DNA of 64,000 nucleotides, taken from NCBI RefSeq assembly GCF_963169125.1, contig NC_084796.1, positions 91,558,888 through 91,622,887 of the forward strand, given 5' to 3'. This stretch comes from Humulus lupulus. Lineage: Eukaryota > Streptophyta > Magnoliopsida > Rosales > Cannabaceae. This document shows, piece after piece, positions 30,343 to 42,308 of the stretch (position 1 is its first letter; each line of letters starts with the position of its first letter). Under the pieces are notes generated by a model. It was not told the DNA's origin, did no database searches, and saw nothing but the letters and a program-made list of their open reading frames with translations. Made by a program: the position numbers and the translations under genes.

Positions 30343-32237
30343 TGTAATGACCCAACTACTCTAGACTATTGTACCATTAATGAAAACTATACATAAACAC
30401 TAATTCTTAATAACACTTACAAGTGATAAGATCATAACTTCATTAAAACTTGAAAAAAAAACAAAGGTCAAACTTACATAAAATTTAAGTTAGGATATGG
30501 GATCCCATTGTTTTAAAATCAAAACATGACATAATGATAATTTAAAAGAGATTACATAATAAAATGCGGAAAAATACATATAAAAACCATAAGAAACAAA
30601 AAACTATATCCTCGAATCGAAACTCTCGGCTCTTTGAATCCATTCCGCCTCAATACACATTCCACAAGCTTCCAAGAACCTTTCCCACCACTAAAACTAT
30701 TTTCCTGCACATATAAACAAAAAGGAGTGAGCCTAATGCTCAACAAGGAAAATCTAACACATAGTCCATATACATAAATTTCATAAGAAACATAAAACAT
30801 ATCATAACACTTATGTCACATACATACTATAATGGCCATTATTACTTAGGGTCCCATAAACTAAGCAAGTCATATGCCCATTAGATTAGTGGGGTCCTGC
30901 TAGCTAAGCAAGTCATATGCCCATAATCTATTTGGGGCTTGTTAGTCATATAGGTCATATGCCCAAGTCTACAATCATACTTAACATAACATAAAATCAT
31001 AAGATAACATATAAAAGCATATAACACATAAATCCTATCCTATTTTCCTTACCAAAATAACCGGGATATGAAAACTGATTTGGGACCTTGGAACACTCCT
31101 AAAAACCATTTATAATAGGGTGAGTATATTGAAGAAAAAGGGATGAAAGTGATGAGGGAACTATACTATCAAAATATACTTACCAAAAACCTTATGCTCA
31201 AGAACCTAGATTTTCTAACCAAGAATAGGAATAAGGTTAGAATATGAGTAGAAGACTATGAGAACTTTAAAGAAAATAATACAGAAATGGACTAGAGTTT
31301 GGGATACGTTGAGTACTTCTATGACCAATCTACACCTTGAACTGAAATGTGAATATAACCTTACTTCCCAAGTGTTTGGTAAGCTTATAGTGATCAAGCT
31401 TATGATCCCCAACCCAAGTGTTTACACTCTCACAATAACCTAGCAATTTGCAGCCTTTGAACTTAGAGTAATAGATGAATAGATGGCTGGGTACTAGGTC
31501 CTATTTATAGAGTTTAGGAATGAAAAGATCTTCATTTAACTTGACTAAAAATAATGGCTTTTTAAGAGAAAATAATTTGAATTATCGTTCAGAAGAGGCT
31601 GAAGACTCGTTCAGAAAGATGCTGGACTTATCAAGACGTTAAAGATTTGAATTGAGAACATTTTCAAAAACTTTCAAAATGCACTGAAGGAGGCGATATA
31701 TCGCCTGGGCCAGTATGCCCGAGGCAATCGTGCAACGTTTCGTGTTTTTCGTATCTTCGTGCTGCGATATATCGCCCCCTATAGTTGCGATATATCAGCA
31801 TATGCTGATTATTTAAACACGAAATTACACATTTTTAGCTTAATTTAAATTGAGAAAACAGCCTTCACTAAGCCTTCTAACATTTTCAAAGCTGCTGACT
31901 GACCTTAGAGTATTCAAATTTTAACCTTAATATATTTATTCCCCAAAAATACTTAATCATTATTAAATATACACACGACATGTGTTATTATCTTATTGGG
32001 TCTTATCTAAACCTTATAATATAATAAATATTACCCTCAATATCAGTCATATTAATCAAACCTTAGGTTAAAATTAATATTCTTAAACTATAGGTTAAAC
32101 TTAGAAAATCTACAAGTGTTACTATGAGTGTCCAAATAAATCCCGGTCTGAACCAAAAATCCACAGTCATAAAGATAATACTATTATTACTATAATACTA
32201 CTATCTAACTAGCTAAGTAAAGTTCTTGGACTCTACA
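30343..32237 (-). repeat. 5' LTR of the minus-strand family-A element (1895 bp)
   Basis: Read on the minus strand it starts TGTAGAGTCC at 32237 and ends GGGTCATTACA at 30343, followed by the PBS. It contains the reverse of TGGGATCCCA at 30498-30507, 155 bp from its end, a TATA box at about 31499-31510 and the GATATATC palindromes at 31692-31705, 31764-31775 and 31786-31797. Only three copies of the palindrome are here, against four in the LTR at 2004. Confidence 0.85.
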
Positions 32238-32243
32238 ATTAAA

Positions 32244-32898
32244 CAGAATCTCAGGTCCCTGCGATAACTTTCAAGGGTGCTTATGAAAGTTTAGGTCTGG
32301 ATGCATCTGGTGGAAAATCCGTTCATTTTTAGAAGATTTGTAACTGGTGAAGACTTGTCTGTTCCAAAAAGCGTGTCAAAAAATATGTCTTTAATTATTG
32401 GTGCAAGGCGCCATCTTGAGCGGGGTCATGAAAGATATGTAATGGATACTATCCAAGGCCATCCTGCCCAGGTAATAACTTAATATTCTACCATGACGGT
32501 TTATTGCTGCCTAGCAGGATTTTAATATTTTGGGAATGATTTTTTCCAATGATGCTTAGTGTAGCCTAGATTCTAGTAATTCTGTAGCTTTATTGATCTT
32601 TACTTGCTCATGTCTTATGCTCAAAGTTTTTCTTCTGCTATTGTGTTTTACATTGATTTAGGGAACTTGCAATTTTGATATTTAGGGTACTGTAGATCAA
32701 TGAAGATAGAAAAAATTGATGCTAAAATAACTTCTAACGGAGCTGTAGTTGAAAGATAATGGGATCTATCTACTACTTGGTACAAGAGGTGCGAGAGAAG
32801 AAGGTCAATTGAGCCAGTTTTTTAATGATGAGAATTCAAGAAAGCAATTCTTACTTGAAGCTGCTCACCAGTAACAGGAAGCTGGATTATATGACAAG
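32244..32898 (+). pseudogene. nucleoporin Nup93-like gene fragment, two exons
   Basis: Exon 1 (32244-32471) reads AITFKGAYESLGLDASGGKS, then after a short frame break RRFVTGEDLSVPKSVSKNMS, LIIGARRHLERGHERYVMD and TIQGHPAQ, ending at a proper donor (CAG/GTAATA). Exon 2 (about 32686-32898) reads KIEKIDAKITSNGAVVER, and in another frame GTRGAREEGQLSQFFNDEN and KQFLLEAAHQ*QEAGLYDK, ending in AAG/GTAATG. These match what I recall of the plant Nup93/Nic96-type nucleoporin; the first exon is the stronger match. Stops and a frameshift show it is a pseudogene. It begins 7 bp after a family-A LTR, so it is probably a truncated piece cut by that element. Confidence 0.55.
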
Positions 32899-34180
32899 GT
32901 AATGCTTGCATGTTTTTTTTTTTGCAGCAATTCTTAAATATAATTTTCATACTTATTTCTCTTATGTTTTTGCCTCTATGATATTCAATTTTATCAACAT
33001 CTGGACTTCAGTTGAGTTGTTTGAAAAGAAATATATCATTCTGATTGTTTTACTTTTTTTTGGTCTTCTTCTTCTAATGTCATAACGTGCTCATACTATT
33101 TGGGCAGTAGCACTTTTTTGGACTTCCGAGCCTTTCCTTTTAGTGCCAAGGAATTTTTCTTTTTCATTTTTGGGTGATTAAAAAGTATGGTGGCAGAGGG
33201 TGATGACTACTAGCATTCTTTAATTTATGATATTTTAGTAGAATACAATATGATGACACTTGGCTGAACACGAAGAAATTGAACCTAAATGCTTGGTTTA
33301 TTTATAGTAAAAGGTTTCATGATTGGAATTGGTTTATTCCCTGAAGCCACTAAAGCGATATTCTATATTATAGCAGAGTTTGCTCTTATATAGTTTTAGG
33401 TATCTACAAGACACAGTATTTGGAAATCTACAATAAAAATTGCAAATTCATTACTCTTGTTATTTGGAACTTTATATTTGATCTTATTCTATTTCATGTG
33501 TCTATGCTATTGGGTTTTCTTTATAAATTAGAGTAGTTAGAGTAGTTATTTCTCCATTTAGCTGACGACACCAAGAGAACAAATGCTCTCTTCTTTTCTT
33601 TCTTTCCCTTTTATCTAACCTAGGGAAATAACTACTCCTAATGGAAATGGGTAAGTTTCCTCTTTTTCTTTATTTGTTTTTATTTGGTTGTTTTTAATAA
33701 AAGAAAAATAATGAATAGGAATAAGATGACAACCTCCTCTTTCCCATTTTAACCACTTGACATCAAAAATTTTATTTAATTACCAAACAAAATAGGAAAA
33801 TAAAATATTCCTTTCCCACTCTACCAATCACACCCATCTCATATTTCCTATCCTTTTATTTTAGTTTTAATTCTCTTAATTAAATAAAATAAATATAATA
33901 AAAGGAAAATAATGCGTAGGAAAGTAATTGTATGATCACAATGGAACCATGCACATGCACACAACCAAGTGCTAAGGTTCATCACCACTTGCCATGCACC
34001 TTGGTACATTCAACAAAATCTCATTTTCTTTTTAATTAAATAAATAAATAAATAAAATAACTAACAATTAAATTCACACAATTCCTACAAAACAATTAAA
34101 ATAATTTATAACATAAAACAATTATATAGAAAAACAAAGCACAAAATTAATAAATAAATAAAATAAAAATTTGGTGCGCT
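32899..34180. other. AT-rich spacer, possible intron of the nucleoporin fragment
   Basis: It opens with a donor-like GTAATGC and continues T-rich, as plant introns do. I see no open frame. An imperfect inverted repeat (AGTAGTTATTTCTCC at 33541 and GGGAAATAACTACT at 33623) may be the end of a small MITE-like element, but the borders are unclear. Confidence 0.35.
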
Positions 34181-34208
34181 ACTGGTAGTGGTGTTGCAAG
34201 AGTGGTGG

Positions 34209-34293
34209 TTGGCTCTGACATGTGTCAAGGACGTGTAGTATTGCCACGATTATGTACTAACTTGGCTCTGACGTGTGTCAAGGACGTCTAGTA
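34209..34293 (+). repeat. 53-bp direct duplication
   Basis: TTGGCTCTGACATGTGTCAA at 34209 recurs as TTGGCTCTGACGTGTGTCAA at 34262, each followed by GGACGT and TCTAGTA/TGTAGTA, with a third GGTGTCAAG near 34303. It is a short local tandem duplication of unknown origin. Confidence 0.5.
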
Positions 34294-35204
34294 TAGGTGT
34301 CAAGTACATATCTTTTACGTTCCTAATTGAAGGCACTTTGTACTAGTGGTGTAGCCTTTGTCATGATAGGGTTGCTAAGTTTGTTTTCATATAGGGTTAA
34401 TCACATTTCATACTTTTTGACAATGCTTTCCAGCGTCAGCAATAATTGGCAACAGGCATGAGCTTCCGACAAGGTCTTCAAAGTGGACCACTCGTATATC
34501 ACAAGACAGGGTTCGAAATGATTCTTGAACTTGCTTATGGCTGCAGTTTTGCAAGGTTATAAGGGTAAAAGGCGGTCACCTTCGTGAGATGATAGCCTAA
34601 TGTGGCCTAGGGCGAGACCAGAGGGTGCTAACACGAGACAATGCCTTCACGTGGCCCTCTTGCGAGATGATGACATATTTCATTAGACAATGATCTCATG
34701 TGGCTCTTGGGAAAGATTAGAGGTCAGTTGCGTTAGACAAGGGCCTTTCTTTGCCTTCTGGCGAGATAGTGGCTACCTGCACAAGATTAATGCCTTGAAT
34801 GACACTCAGGGGTGTCGTGAGGCCAAACCTCATGTGGTCGGGCGTGCTACAAGATGGGGTCTCATTTGACCTTAGCCTCTTGGCTAGGTATGGTGTCGAG
34901 GATTTTTGTGAGCTTTAGTTTTTGGCATCCACACTTGCACCTCAGTCTATGAGTAGACCTTTAGCTGTCCTTTAAGACTATTTGGTGTAACATTCTTATC
35001 ACATGTATGATAAAAGTGAGTTTGTTTGGTTGTAGGTGAAAAGAAACACACCTTATAAGTTGTGAACCTTGCGACTTTGCTAAGGGTGAATGAGAGCCAA
35101 TTAATCCTTTTGTTCATCCCTAGGCTCCAAAAATGAGTCCAAGTTCAAATCTCTAGCCCTTGATTGAATATTTTATCAAAGGGTTAGGGTAAGCTTAACT
35201 CCCC

Positions 35205-35213
35205 TATAAATAC
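35205..35213 (+). promoter_or_regulatory. TATA box upstream of the split Transposase_28-like ORF
   Basis: CTATAAATA in a CCCC..CCATATG context, about 500 bp upstream of the first part of the split ORF and on the same strand. The upstream region (34310-35200) is not recognised; it has several GAGA(T/C)GATG-type phrases and could be an LTR or promoter. Confidence 0.4.
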
Positions 35214-35409
35214 CATATGCTTGGGAATGTGCTTTTCATTATAACTTAACCTTTGGCTTAGTGGTGGCTTGCCCACTACAACTCTAAGAGGTAAGGTGTT
35301 CCATCCTCCATACACTTTTGCACTTTTACTTCTTGGGATCCCCCCACGCATTACTTTTGACGGGTAATCTTGGATACCCCCTGCTGTCAAACCCATAGAG
35401 TTTTCTTCA

Positions 35410-35990
35410 TCTAATTTGACATCCCTCGTGGATGACCCCTACCATATGTATGAGGTCTTAAAGATGGTGGTGCATATTTTCCATCTGGAGTGGTTGGCTG
35501 ATCATAGGTAGAAGGTTTAGGTTCTCAAGAGCAAGATAAACTTCATCTTAAGGGGTGAAGGAGCAGCTACCTCACTCAATTTTAAAGCTTATGCACCTCG
35601 GCTTAGGTTAGCCCTTCTTAACTTGTGAGTTGAGCTCACATACATAAAGGAGAACCTTCTTCATCATTCCTCATCTCAGGGGCATGGCCATGGTTGGGAG
35701 AACCCTTTCAATTACGATTTCCATGCAGAGTCCATGTTCTTCCAACCACTTTTCATAGTGTATCCATGCTTGTTACCTCCACTTCGGTTAGCTAGGTGGA
35801 AGACTCTTGCTGGTGAACGGCAATGTCAAGGTAGATGGAAGATAAAATCTCATGTATTGATATCTCCTTTTTCTTTTGATGTCGCAGATATGGCAGAAAT
35901 GCATCGAAAGGTCCTGTCGCTTCCCAAGCAGGATGATGGTCCATTACTGGTAGTCTCAATTACTTCTCCAGAAACAGAAAGTAACCTGAT
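35410..35990 (+). pseudogene. 5' part of a Transposase_28-like ORF, cut by a solo LTR
   Basis: The readable end (from about 35880) is DMAEMHRKVLSLPKQDDG and ITSPETESNL, open up to the LTR at 35991. If the LTR and one CTGAT duplication are removed, the codons rejoin in phase at the Ile after ESNL and the ORF continues at 51690. The 5' part before 35880 has several stops and I do not recognise it. It is not clear whether the ORF belongs to a Tat element or to an independent plant Transposase_28-type gene. Confidence 0.55.
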
Positions 35991-36356
35991 TGTAACGCCC
36001 TAATCTCCACGGACCGTTGCGGTGTGCCTTGTAAACAGTGCTAAACTCGCTAATCGAGTCATTTGGCCAAAATCGTGTAACTAAGTATGATTAGCGGTTT
36101 AGGGATTAAAATTTTTGGTTAAGATATAACGTTTCACTAGGACGTTTACTGTATACATTGGGATCCCAAAAATATTATTTAGTGGTCTATTATAAGAAAA
36201 TATTTACAACCAGCCGATCTAAGCGGCAAAACAGGGTTTAACCCTAGTTTCTCTTCAAACCTCGGCCGTGGCGGTCGAGCAGCCGCATATGTACACATCG
36301 TCACCTAAGCTCTCCAACTCAAGGATGGTCCAGCACTACAAGAAAAAATGCTTTTA

Positions 36357-36740
36357 ATAACACCGAAAATGTGTTATCAAAACATACCATAACACTTTCT
36401 GATGTGTTAAGACCGACTATGTTATTGTAGGTCAGGGTACTTTACATAACACTTTATCATTGTTATACAGATGTGTTATTATACTGTCAACGATAACACA
36501 TTTTCTGTGTTATTTTAATAGATAGATAAGTGTTTAATTATGTTATTTATAGTCGATTAAATAACACATTTCAATACTTATAAATTTGTGTTATACTACA
36601 CTTTAGTATAACACTTTTTTTGTGTTATTCTACACTTTAGTATAACACTTTTTTTGTGTTATACTACACTTTAGTATAACACAGTATTTGTGTTATATAA
36701 TGAAGTTTGCATAACACAATTCTTTGCATAAAAAGTGTTA
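36357..36740. repeat. subterminal ATAACAC/GTGTTAT motif array with three 34-bp hairpin units
   Basis: About 18 copies of ATAACAC or its reverse GTGTTAT occur in the first 400 bp of the element. From 36588 three 34-bp units (starts 36588, 36622, 36656; a partial fourth at 36690) each form a perfect hairpin: GTGTTATACTA, 5-nt loop, TAGTATAACAC. In En/Spm such subterminal repeats bind the element-encoded TNPA protein. The right end has few such motifs, an asymmetry worth noting. Confidence 0.75.
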
Positions 36741-37312
36741 TTGTAATAGATATTATAGCTCAATTTTCGTATTATTGTTATATTTAGATATGTTTAAATT
36801 CTCATTATATATTTTATTTATATAACACTAATTTATTCTATTATATTTTAATTTTTTTATATATAATTAAAATTAGCTTTCTAATATATACTAGCATCAT
36901 CAAATGAACTTGATTTTCAAATAACAAAAAGTAAGAACATTCAACATTGTATTAACAATCCACAAATTAGTTTAAAACATTCAACACTGTCATCAACAAC
37001 AAAATGTTCTTTAAGTATTCAAGGAGTCTAAAAGTTACTACTTTCAACACAAAGAAATAAACAAAGTTAATACTTTCAAGGAGTCTTAAGTATCCTTTTC
37101 TACTTCGCTTGTCACATCTGCAAAATAAACAAAGAAATATTTTATTGTAATTATCTAGCATCACAAATTACTTCAAGAAAAATGCTATGGAAATTATATC
37201 CAAGAAAGGACACCACATACAAAATAATGGATTCACAACTACACCAAAGCAAACAAAGAAACCAAACACTAAATTATAAGACATTGGTTATTTTTTGAGT
37301 ATGAAAATGTAC

Positions 37313-37592
37313 CTATTGGAATAACTTTTTTAGAAGGCCATGCAACTGTGGAACCAACTGCTTCTTGTATTGTAAGCATCGCATGATTATGACGAAATAA
37401 GTAAGATTCTGGTACAATATCAACATCAATCCATACTCGCATAAAGTTTGGTCCAAGAGGCTTTCCATGTACAATAATCTTTTGATCACTAGAATCCCAA
37501 CGACCTTCAGCAACAATTACATATTCCCAGTCAAGCAAGTAGCAAGCATTCTTTCCTTCTGTAAAGTTATGTCTTTTTTCTAGTGCAATACT
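37313..37592 (-). pseudogene. CACTA-associated protein exon (DUF8039-like)
   Basis: A 280-bp exon bounded by an acceptor (CTAG/AG) and a donor (ATAG/GTACAT) on the minus strand. It reads EKRHNFTEGKNACYLLDWEY, then KPLGPNFMRVWIDVDIVP and AVGSTVAWPSKKVI. The LGP...W/V...WPS pattern resembles the domain that follows the Ptta/En/Spm transposase-like region in many plant CACTA second ORFs. A smaller upstream exon (about 37740-37685, QSRNVPQSNNIQSPK) may belong to it. It is the only piece that looks native to a CACTA element; it is not the DDE transposase. Confidence 0.45.
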
Positions 37593-38549
37593 CTAGCAAA
37601 TTTATTTTAAAGACAATATATTAGTTTCTGTATTTGTTCTTCTAAAATGAAAATTTAAAACAATAATAACTTTTATAATTTACCTTAGGGGACTGAATAT
37701 TGTTTGACTGCGGTACATTGCGAGACTGTCCTTCGCTTGGTCATTCACACAGATGCTTTTAAAAGAAAACATGCCTTGGTTGAATTTCAGGTCATCTTAA
37801 AAGAGAATTTCAGGTCATACCAGTTAAAAAGATCCTTTTCTTCAGTTAAATATCCTATATTTGCTATTTATCCTATGAGTGATTAAAAATGGAAGAATTC
37901 CTTTATTTTTTTTGGGGTTAGTTGCAGAAGAAGAAGAAGAAAAGAAAGGTCATTAAGTCAATGTTGTTTAATAGAGAAGTTGACCATATTGTTATTTTCG
38001 ACCTCAATTGTTTTGTGGGTTGTAAATATATCAATGAAAAGGCCTAGTGGGCACTGGCCCTTTTAATTTGATTAAGAAAGAAAGGGATATTATGCCTAGT
38101 GGGCAGCAGACTCTACATCATGTGCTCTTAAGAACTTGTTCCTTGGAGATCTAAAACTCCTTTAATTTATAGAGCTGTTCCAAGCTGGTAAGTCCATTTA
38201 GTGTTTTTTTTTCTTCCCAAAAATTAGCTTATAGGGACAGATATACTTTGTCAAAGTTTGATGATTAATGACATGGATATTCATCATTTTGATGAATACA
38301 TTCTGGTGTATATTTAGGTCATTTAGGCTTCAAGCTAGTTTTATACACAAGTATACAAGTTATTTAGGCTTCAAGAAAGTTTTATATATAAGTATATTTG
38401 GGTTATTGAAGTTTAAAGCTTTATCTACTGGACTTGATTCACAGTGTTAACCTTGTATTTTTTTTTCAATGGTGCTTTTGTAAGAAATATTTTCTGTCCC
38501 TACTTAAAGATTATTTGCCGCCTAATTGAGTTGTGGTGCATCTTTCTAG

Positions 38550-38628
38550 GTTTATTCGGGTGGAATTATTGAAAGAGAAATTGTTAGAAAACAACAAGGA
38601 GACTTACTGGGTTCCTGATTTTGTAAAG
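38550..38628 (+). pseudogene. captured isoleucyl-tRNA synthetase exon 1 of 2
   Basis: A 79-bp exon with acceptor TTTCTAG before it and donor AAG/GTAGAA after it. It encodes FIRVELLKEKLLENNKETYW followed by VPDFVK, matching the cytosolic IleRS segment just before the [12 protein letters not shown] motif. The frame is open and joins in phase to the exon at 40038. In the intact enzyme this is in the central part of the catalytic domain, before the KMSKS loop. IleRS charges tRNA-Ile with isoleucine; this fragment cannot. Confidence 0.8.
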
Positions 38629-40037
38629 GTAGAACATTTAATCATGGGGTTTATCGATACTTTTATTCTGTTACCCTAGTTTATTTTTTCATCAATTAAA
38701 TGGGATTAGCTATATTGATTACAATTAGGTATCTTGAGTAGCTAGAGCAACACTCAAGAAAAACATCAATTCAAATGGGCTACTGGTTAAGGTTTTTTGT
38801 TTTTATTGAATGTTGAGCATAAGAAAGATAGTAAATTGAAAAATTATCTTTTAAAGTGTACAAAGAAAAATTCGGTGAGGGTGACAGGCAGGTCTGGAAT
38901 TTTTATATTAGAATTTGGTTTGAGGTGGAGGAAGCAGTTATGATAAATGGTTGACCAAGGGACAAGCTTTTTAAGTTATTTAAGACAAGGGAATTAAAAC
39001 GAACAAATAGGACTAAGGAAGAATATAGAGAACAGGAAAATGAAACAGATAGAAAGAAATATTAGTTTATGTGTTATTTATTTAATTCTAAAAATATACT
39101 GTTACTCTGTATTTTTATAAAGATAAAGAGCTTCCTAAGGAGCTAATCGAAATATTAGTTTTATAGAGGCTTCCTTCAATGGTCTGTGGTCTGGGTCTGG
39201 CCAGGTCTGACAAAGGCACCAATCACCTTGATTTAAGTGGTACTCTTCATTGTCAGATGACAAGGAGTCACTATATTATAAACTATAGTGCTTGACACTG
39301 GGCTTAGCAATGTTGAGTGACAGAGACATTTGAGGTTTCATAGATTGATGCCCTCTTAGGATCTGTGGGGTCTTATGCAAGGTCACTGATATTTTGTGGA
39401 TGGGCATTGCATTCTGAATCTGTTGGTATGGGCAGTGAGGTGAACTGAAGTTGACACCCTACATAGGCATTGTGTGTTTCATGTGTAGCTATTTTGTGGC
39501 TGTGAATATTTATTTGTTTAAGTCTGGAAATATACTAAACATGGCCATGCTTAGCTTCTTAAAGATAAATTAGTTACATGGTCTATGTGGTTATATTTTT
39601 ATAAAATAGCTTTTACTTAGCTTAATAAGGACATGCTATTTATTACCGAGATTTTTTGGTAATTTATGATCATAAAATTGAACTTTGCTTCCTAGTCACT
39701 CCCTTGATATTTTCTTATTTTTGGAAAAATTTTCCTTCAAAGTGGTATGGACTATTTTGGTAATATGGGAGGTAAGTAATGTTTAACTGGAGAATTCTTT
39801 GGTGCTGATAAGGATTGGTGAAATGTTAAAGTATTTATCATTGTGTCTCAGGAAGTTTGTGAAGGGTTGACAATTCTTGCTACCAAAATTTAATTGCCTA
39901 GTACCTTATATTTTTACTTAACTTATGTTTATGAAGTCTACAATGATGCTTCATCAACAAGTTTTTTAATTTCAAGAATACTGAAGTAGGCAAATTTCTT
40001 AAAGGCTGGTATTTGTCGGGTTCAACTTGTCATGCAG

Positions 40038-40196
40038 GAAAAACGCTTTCACAATTGGCTTGAGAATGCTAGAGACTGGGCTGTTAGTCAAAGTAGATTT
40101 TGGGGCACTCCTTTGCCAGTGTGGATCATTGATGATGGTGTGGAAATCATTGTGATGGACTCCATTAAGACACTTGAAGAGCTCTCTGGTGTTAAG
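40038..40196 (+). pseudogene. captured isoleucyl-tRNA synthetase exon 2 of 2
   Basis: A 159-bp exon bounded by CATGCAG and AAG/GTTTGA, reading [20 protein letters not shown], then FWGTPLPVW and [16 protein letters not shown]. The [12 protein letters not shown] and FWGTPLPVW stretches are strongly diagnostic of cytosolic isoleucine-tRNA ligase. No stop occurs within it. The intervening 1.4 kb is a normal-looking T-rich intron. No further IleRS exon is visible, so the capture is limited to this two-exon slice. Confidence 0.85.
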
Positions 40197-42049
40197 GTTT
40201 GAGCTTCTCTTTCTCTTGCACACATATGAATATATATGATTACTTATTTTTTTAATTCAACTTTATTAAATGTTAAAATTAGAATCTAAAATGGTAGCCA
40301 CTAACTAATTGGGTTTGGATCAAAGACAAAATTTTAGCTTGGGTTATGACAATTAAATCTAATCTATACGTATGGAAATAATGAAAACAATATGACTAAA
40401 TGAAAATTTTAATCTATACATATAATGAAAAATCTAATCTATACATATAAAAGCTTACCTAACCATCTATCAATACCAAGTCAAAAAATTCAAACAACAC
40501 ACAATAAGTTTTCTTCCTTATATCACTGCAGCACACAAACAAATTTTCCAGAACCTACTTCTCTAATACAGACAAGTTTTCAACCTTCCGTATCACCACA
40601 ACACATAATTTTAATCTCAGAACCTACTTCTCTATGGATGAATATTTAAGATATTCAAACTCTTCTAACATTTTTAAGATATTAATAATAAGATTTAAAA
40701 GAACAAATTTCGTACCTCTTGCAAATTAACTTTGCAATGCTCCTTGCCAATTCGATCCCCAACCTAAAGAATATAATCAATACTTAAAAGATTAATACAA
40801 AATTAAAAATTTTCAATAGATATTAAAACAGCCGTTGAAATCCAAAATTTATCTAATTCGATCATTGTGTATCTATTGATTGCAAATTGGTATACCTACA
40901 AGAAGGCAGTAGGTCCTGCCAAATAAGAATTTGACTAATCTTTCTCTTTCTGTTTAGTTTTTTTTTTCTTTTCAAAATGTTGATTTTAAGGTCTTGTTCT
41001 ATTCTCATTATTAGTACTTGTTTGTAAATGTTGTAGAAGATGTCATGCTTGTGTATTTTCATTACAGAGTTCAAGTGTTGGTATTGAATTTAGTGTTTGT
41101 ATGAAAGGTTAAGAGAGGTTGGTGGTGAAGTGCTAATGTATTTTTTTTATATAGTTTTCTTGAATATTTTTTATAATAATGTTTACAAGTTGTCAGACAA
41201 TATATATCAACTAGCTACCACAAGAAGGCCCTCATAATAACTACACTTGAAGAACCCAACCTGAAACGAAACTTCAAATCAGGGTAAGTTTTTTATGATG
41301 TTTAAATATAACAGTTCATATATATACTTATATATATATATACTGAACAAAGTTCTTATATTCTATGATTTTTTAAAATATTGTTTGAGAATTAGAATTA
41401 TGTGTTTTTTTTTAAATATTAATTACTCTTTTTATATTATAAAAAATACTTTTGAAAGAAAAAAAACTTTTCAACACTGAAAAAAAAATTGAAAAACAAA
41501 GTCTAAAATAAAGAGAAAAGTGAGAACACAGTACATGACAAGGACAATGCTTATTTTGTTAAACATACATTGTTAATCATGTTTCTTATTCTTTAAATCT
41601 TTAGCTTCTGAGAAATGGAGGATAGTTTTCCATGCATTTCAATTTGATTTGTACTGGAAGTCCCTGCTTTTGGTGCTAAAGAATCTGCAGGATCCTTTTG
41701 TAAAGCTTTGATGGGGTTTGGCTCAAAATGTGGAGGAGGTTGCAGTGTTAACATGGCTACTGGAACCTGGTTAGGCGAATCTCATCTCAACTATAGCCAT
41801 CTGAAGACTCGTAGATGATTGAGCTAGAAATACTTTTGGCAGAGGACTTCCTGAACTGGAAGTAGTGAAAGGAGGCCATATTTGCAATGCTGAAGTCTAA
41901 CTTAGAAGAATGAAACAGAACAAAAGGACAAAAACACAATGCGAAAAAGATGATGGAAACCATGGTCGCTTTAGCTATCTGTCCCCAGATTGATCCACAG
42001 GATTTATGAATTATATTTTGCTCGGGGCTACAACTTAATCTCTCTCGAC
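40197..42049. other. unassigned CACTA interior
   Basis: AT-rich, with an AT microsatellite near 41320-41342. A minus-strand open stretch at 42086-41787 includes a hydrophobic segment (TMVSIIFFALCFCPFVLF) and could be part of another captured exon, but I recognise nothing in it. Confidence 0.35.
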
Positions 42050-42308
42050 TCATTGGAGGATGAAGGCTACAACTACAAGTCTTCAAATGGCATCATAAAG
42101 ATTACTAAAGGCTCACTGCTAGTTATGAAATGGAATAAAGTAAATGGATTGTTTGTGTTAGATGGGTAAACTGTATCTATTGCTGAAGCTGATGCTATTA
42201 AAGTTCAAGAAAATGAGATGCAACTATGGCACCAAAGGATGGGTCATATAAGTGAACAAGGCTTGAGGGAACTACACAACCAGAGAATTATAGACAAGAT
42301 AAAATAAA
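42050..42308 (+). pseudogene. copia gag_pre-integrase fragment
   Basis: Reads NGIIKITKGSLLVMKWNKVN, then GLFVLDG*TVSIAEADA and LWHQRMGHISEQGLRELHNQ. The LWHQRMGHIS stretch is the conserved core of the copia gag_pre-integrase zinc region. One in-frame stop. It is an isolated 260-bp piece with no other copia domain around it, so it was probably carried inside one of the captured segments or is a remnant of an insertion. Confidence 0.75.

Larger units (their letters stand above)
25515..32237 (-). mobile_element. family-A chromovirus-like Ty3/gypsy element, 3'-truncated
   Basis: Order on the minus strand: 5' LTR (32237-30343), PBS, extra small ORF, leader, gag, protease, RT, RNase H and the first third of integrase, where it is cut at about 25515. 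The second LTR is missing. The pol is the best preserved in the window, with one stop between PR and RT and one after RNase H. The PBS type, 1.9-kb LTRs and pol motifs ([17 protein letters not shown]) point to the chromovirus branch (Tekay/Del-like). The chromodomain that would confirm this lies in the lost part. Confidence 0.85.

Noticed and set aside
33541..33636. MITE with terminal inverted repeats
   Set aside because: The inverted repeat is only about 14 bp and imperfect, and no target duplication is visible.
38550..40196. Functional isoleucyl-tRNA synthetase gene
   Set aside because: Only two adjacent exons are present; the rest of the gene is absent on both sides.
41787..42086. Membrane protein gene on the minus strand
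   Set aside because: One hydrophobic segment only, no homologue recognised, no splice context; it overlaps the start of the copia fragment on the other strand.
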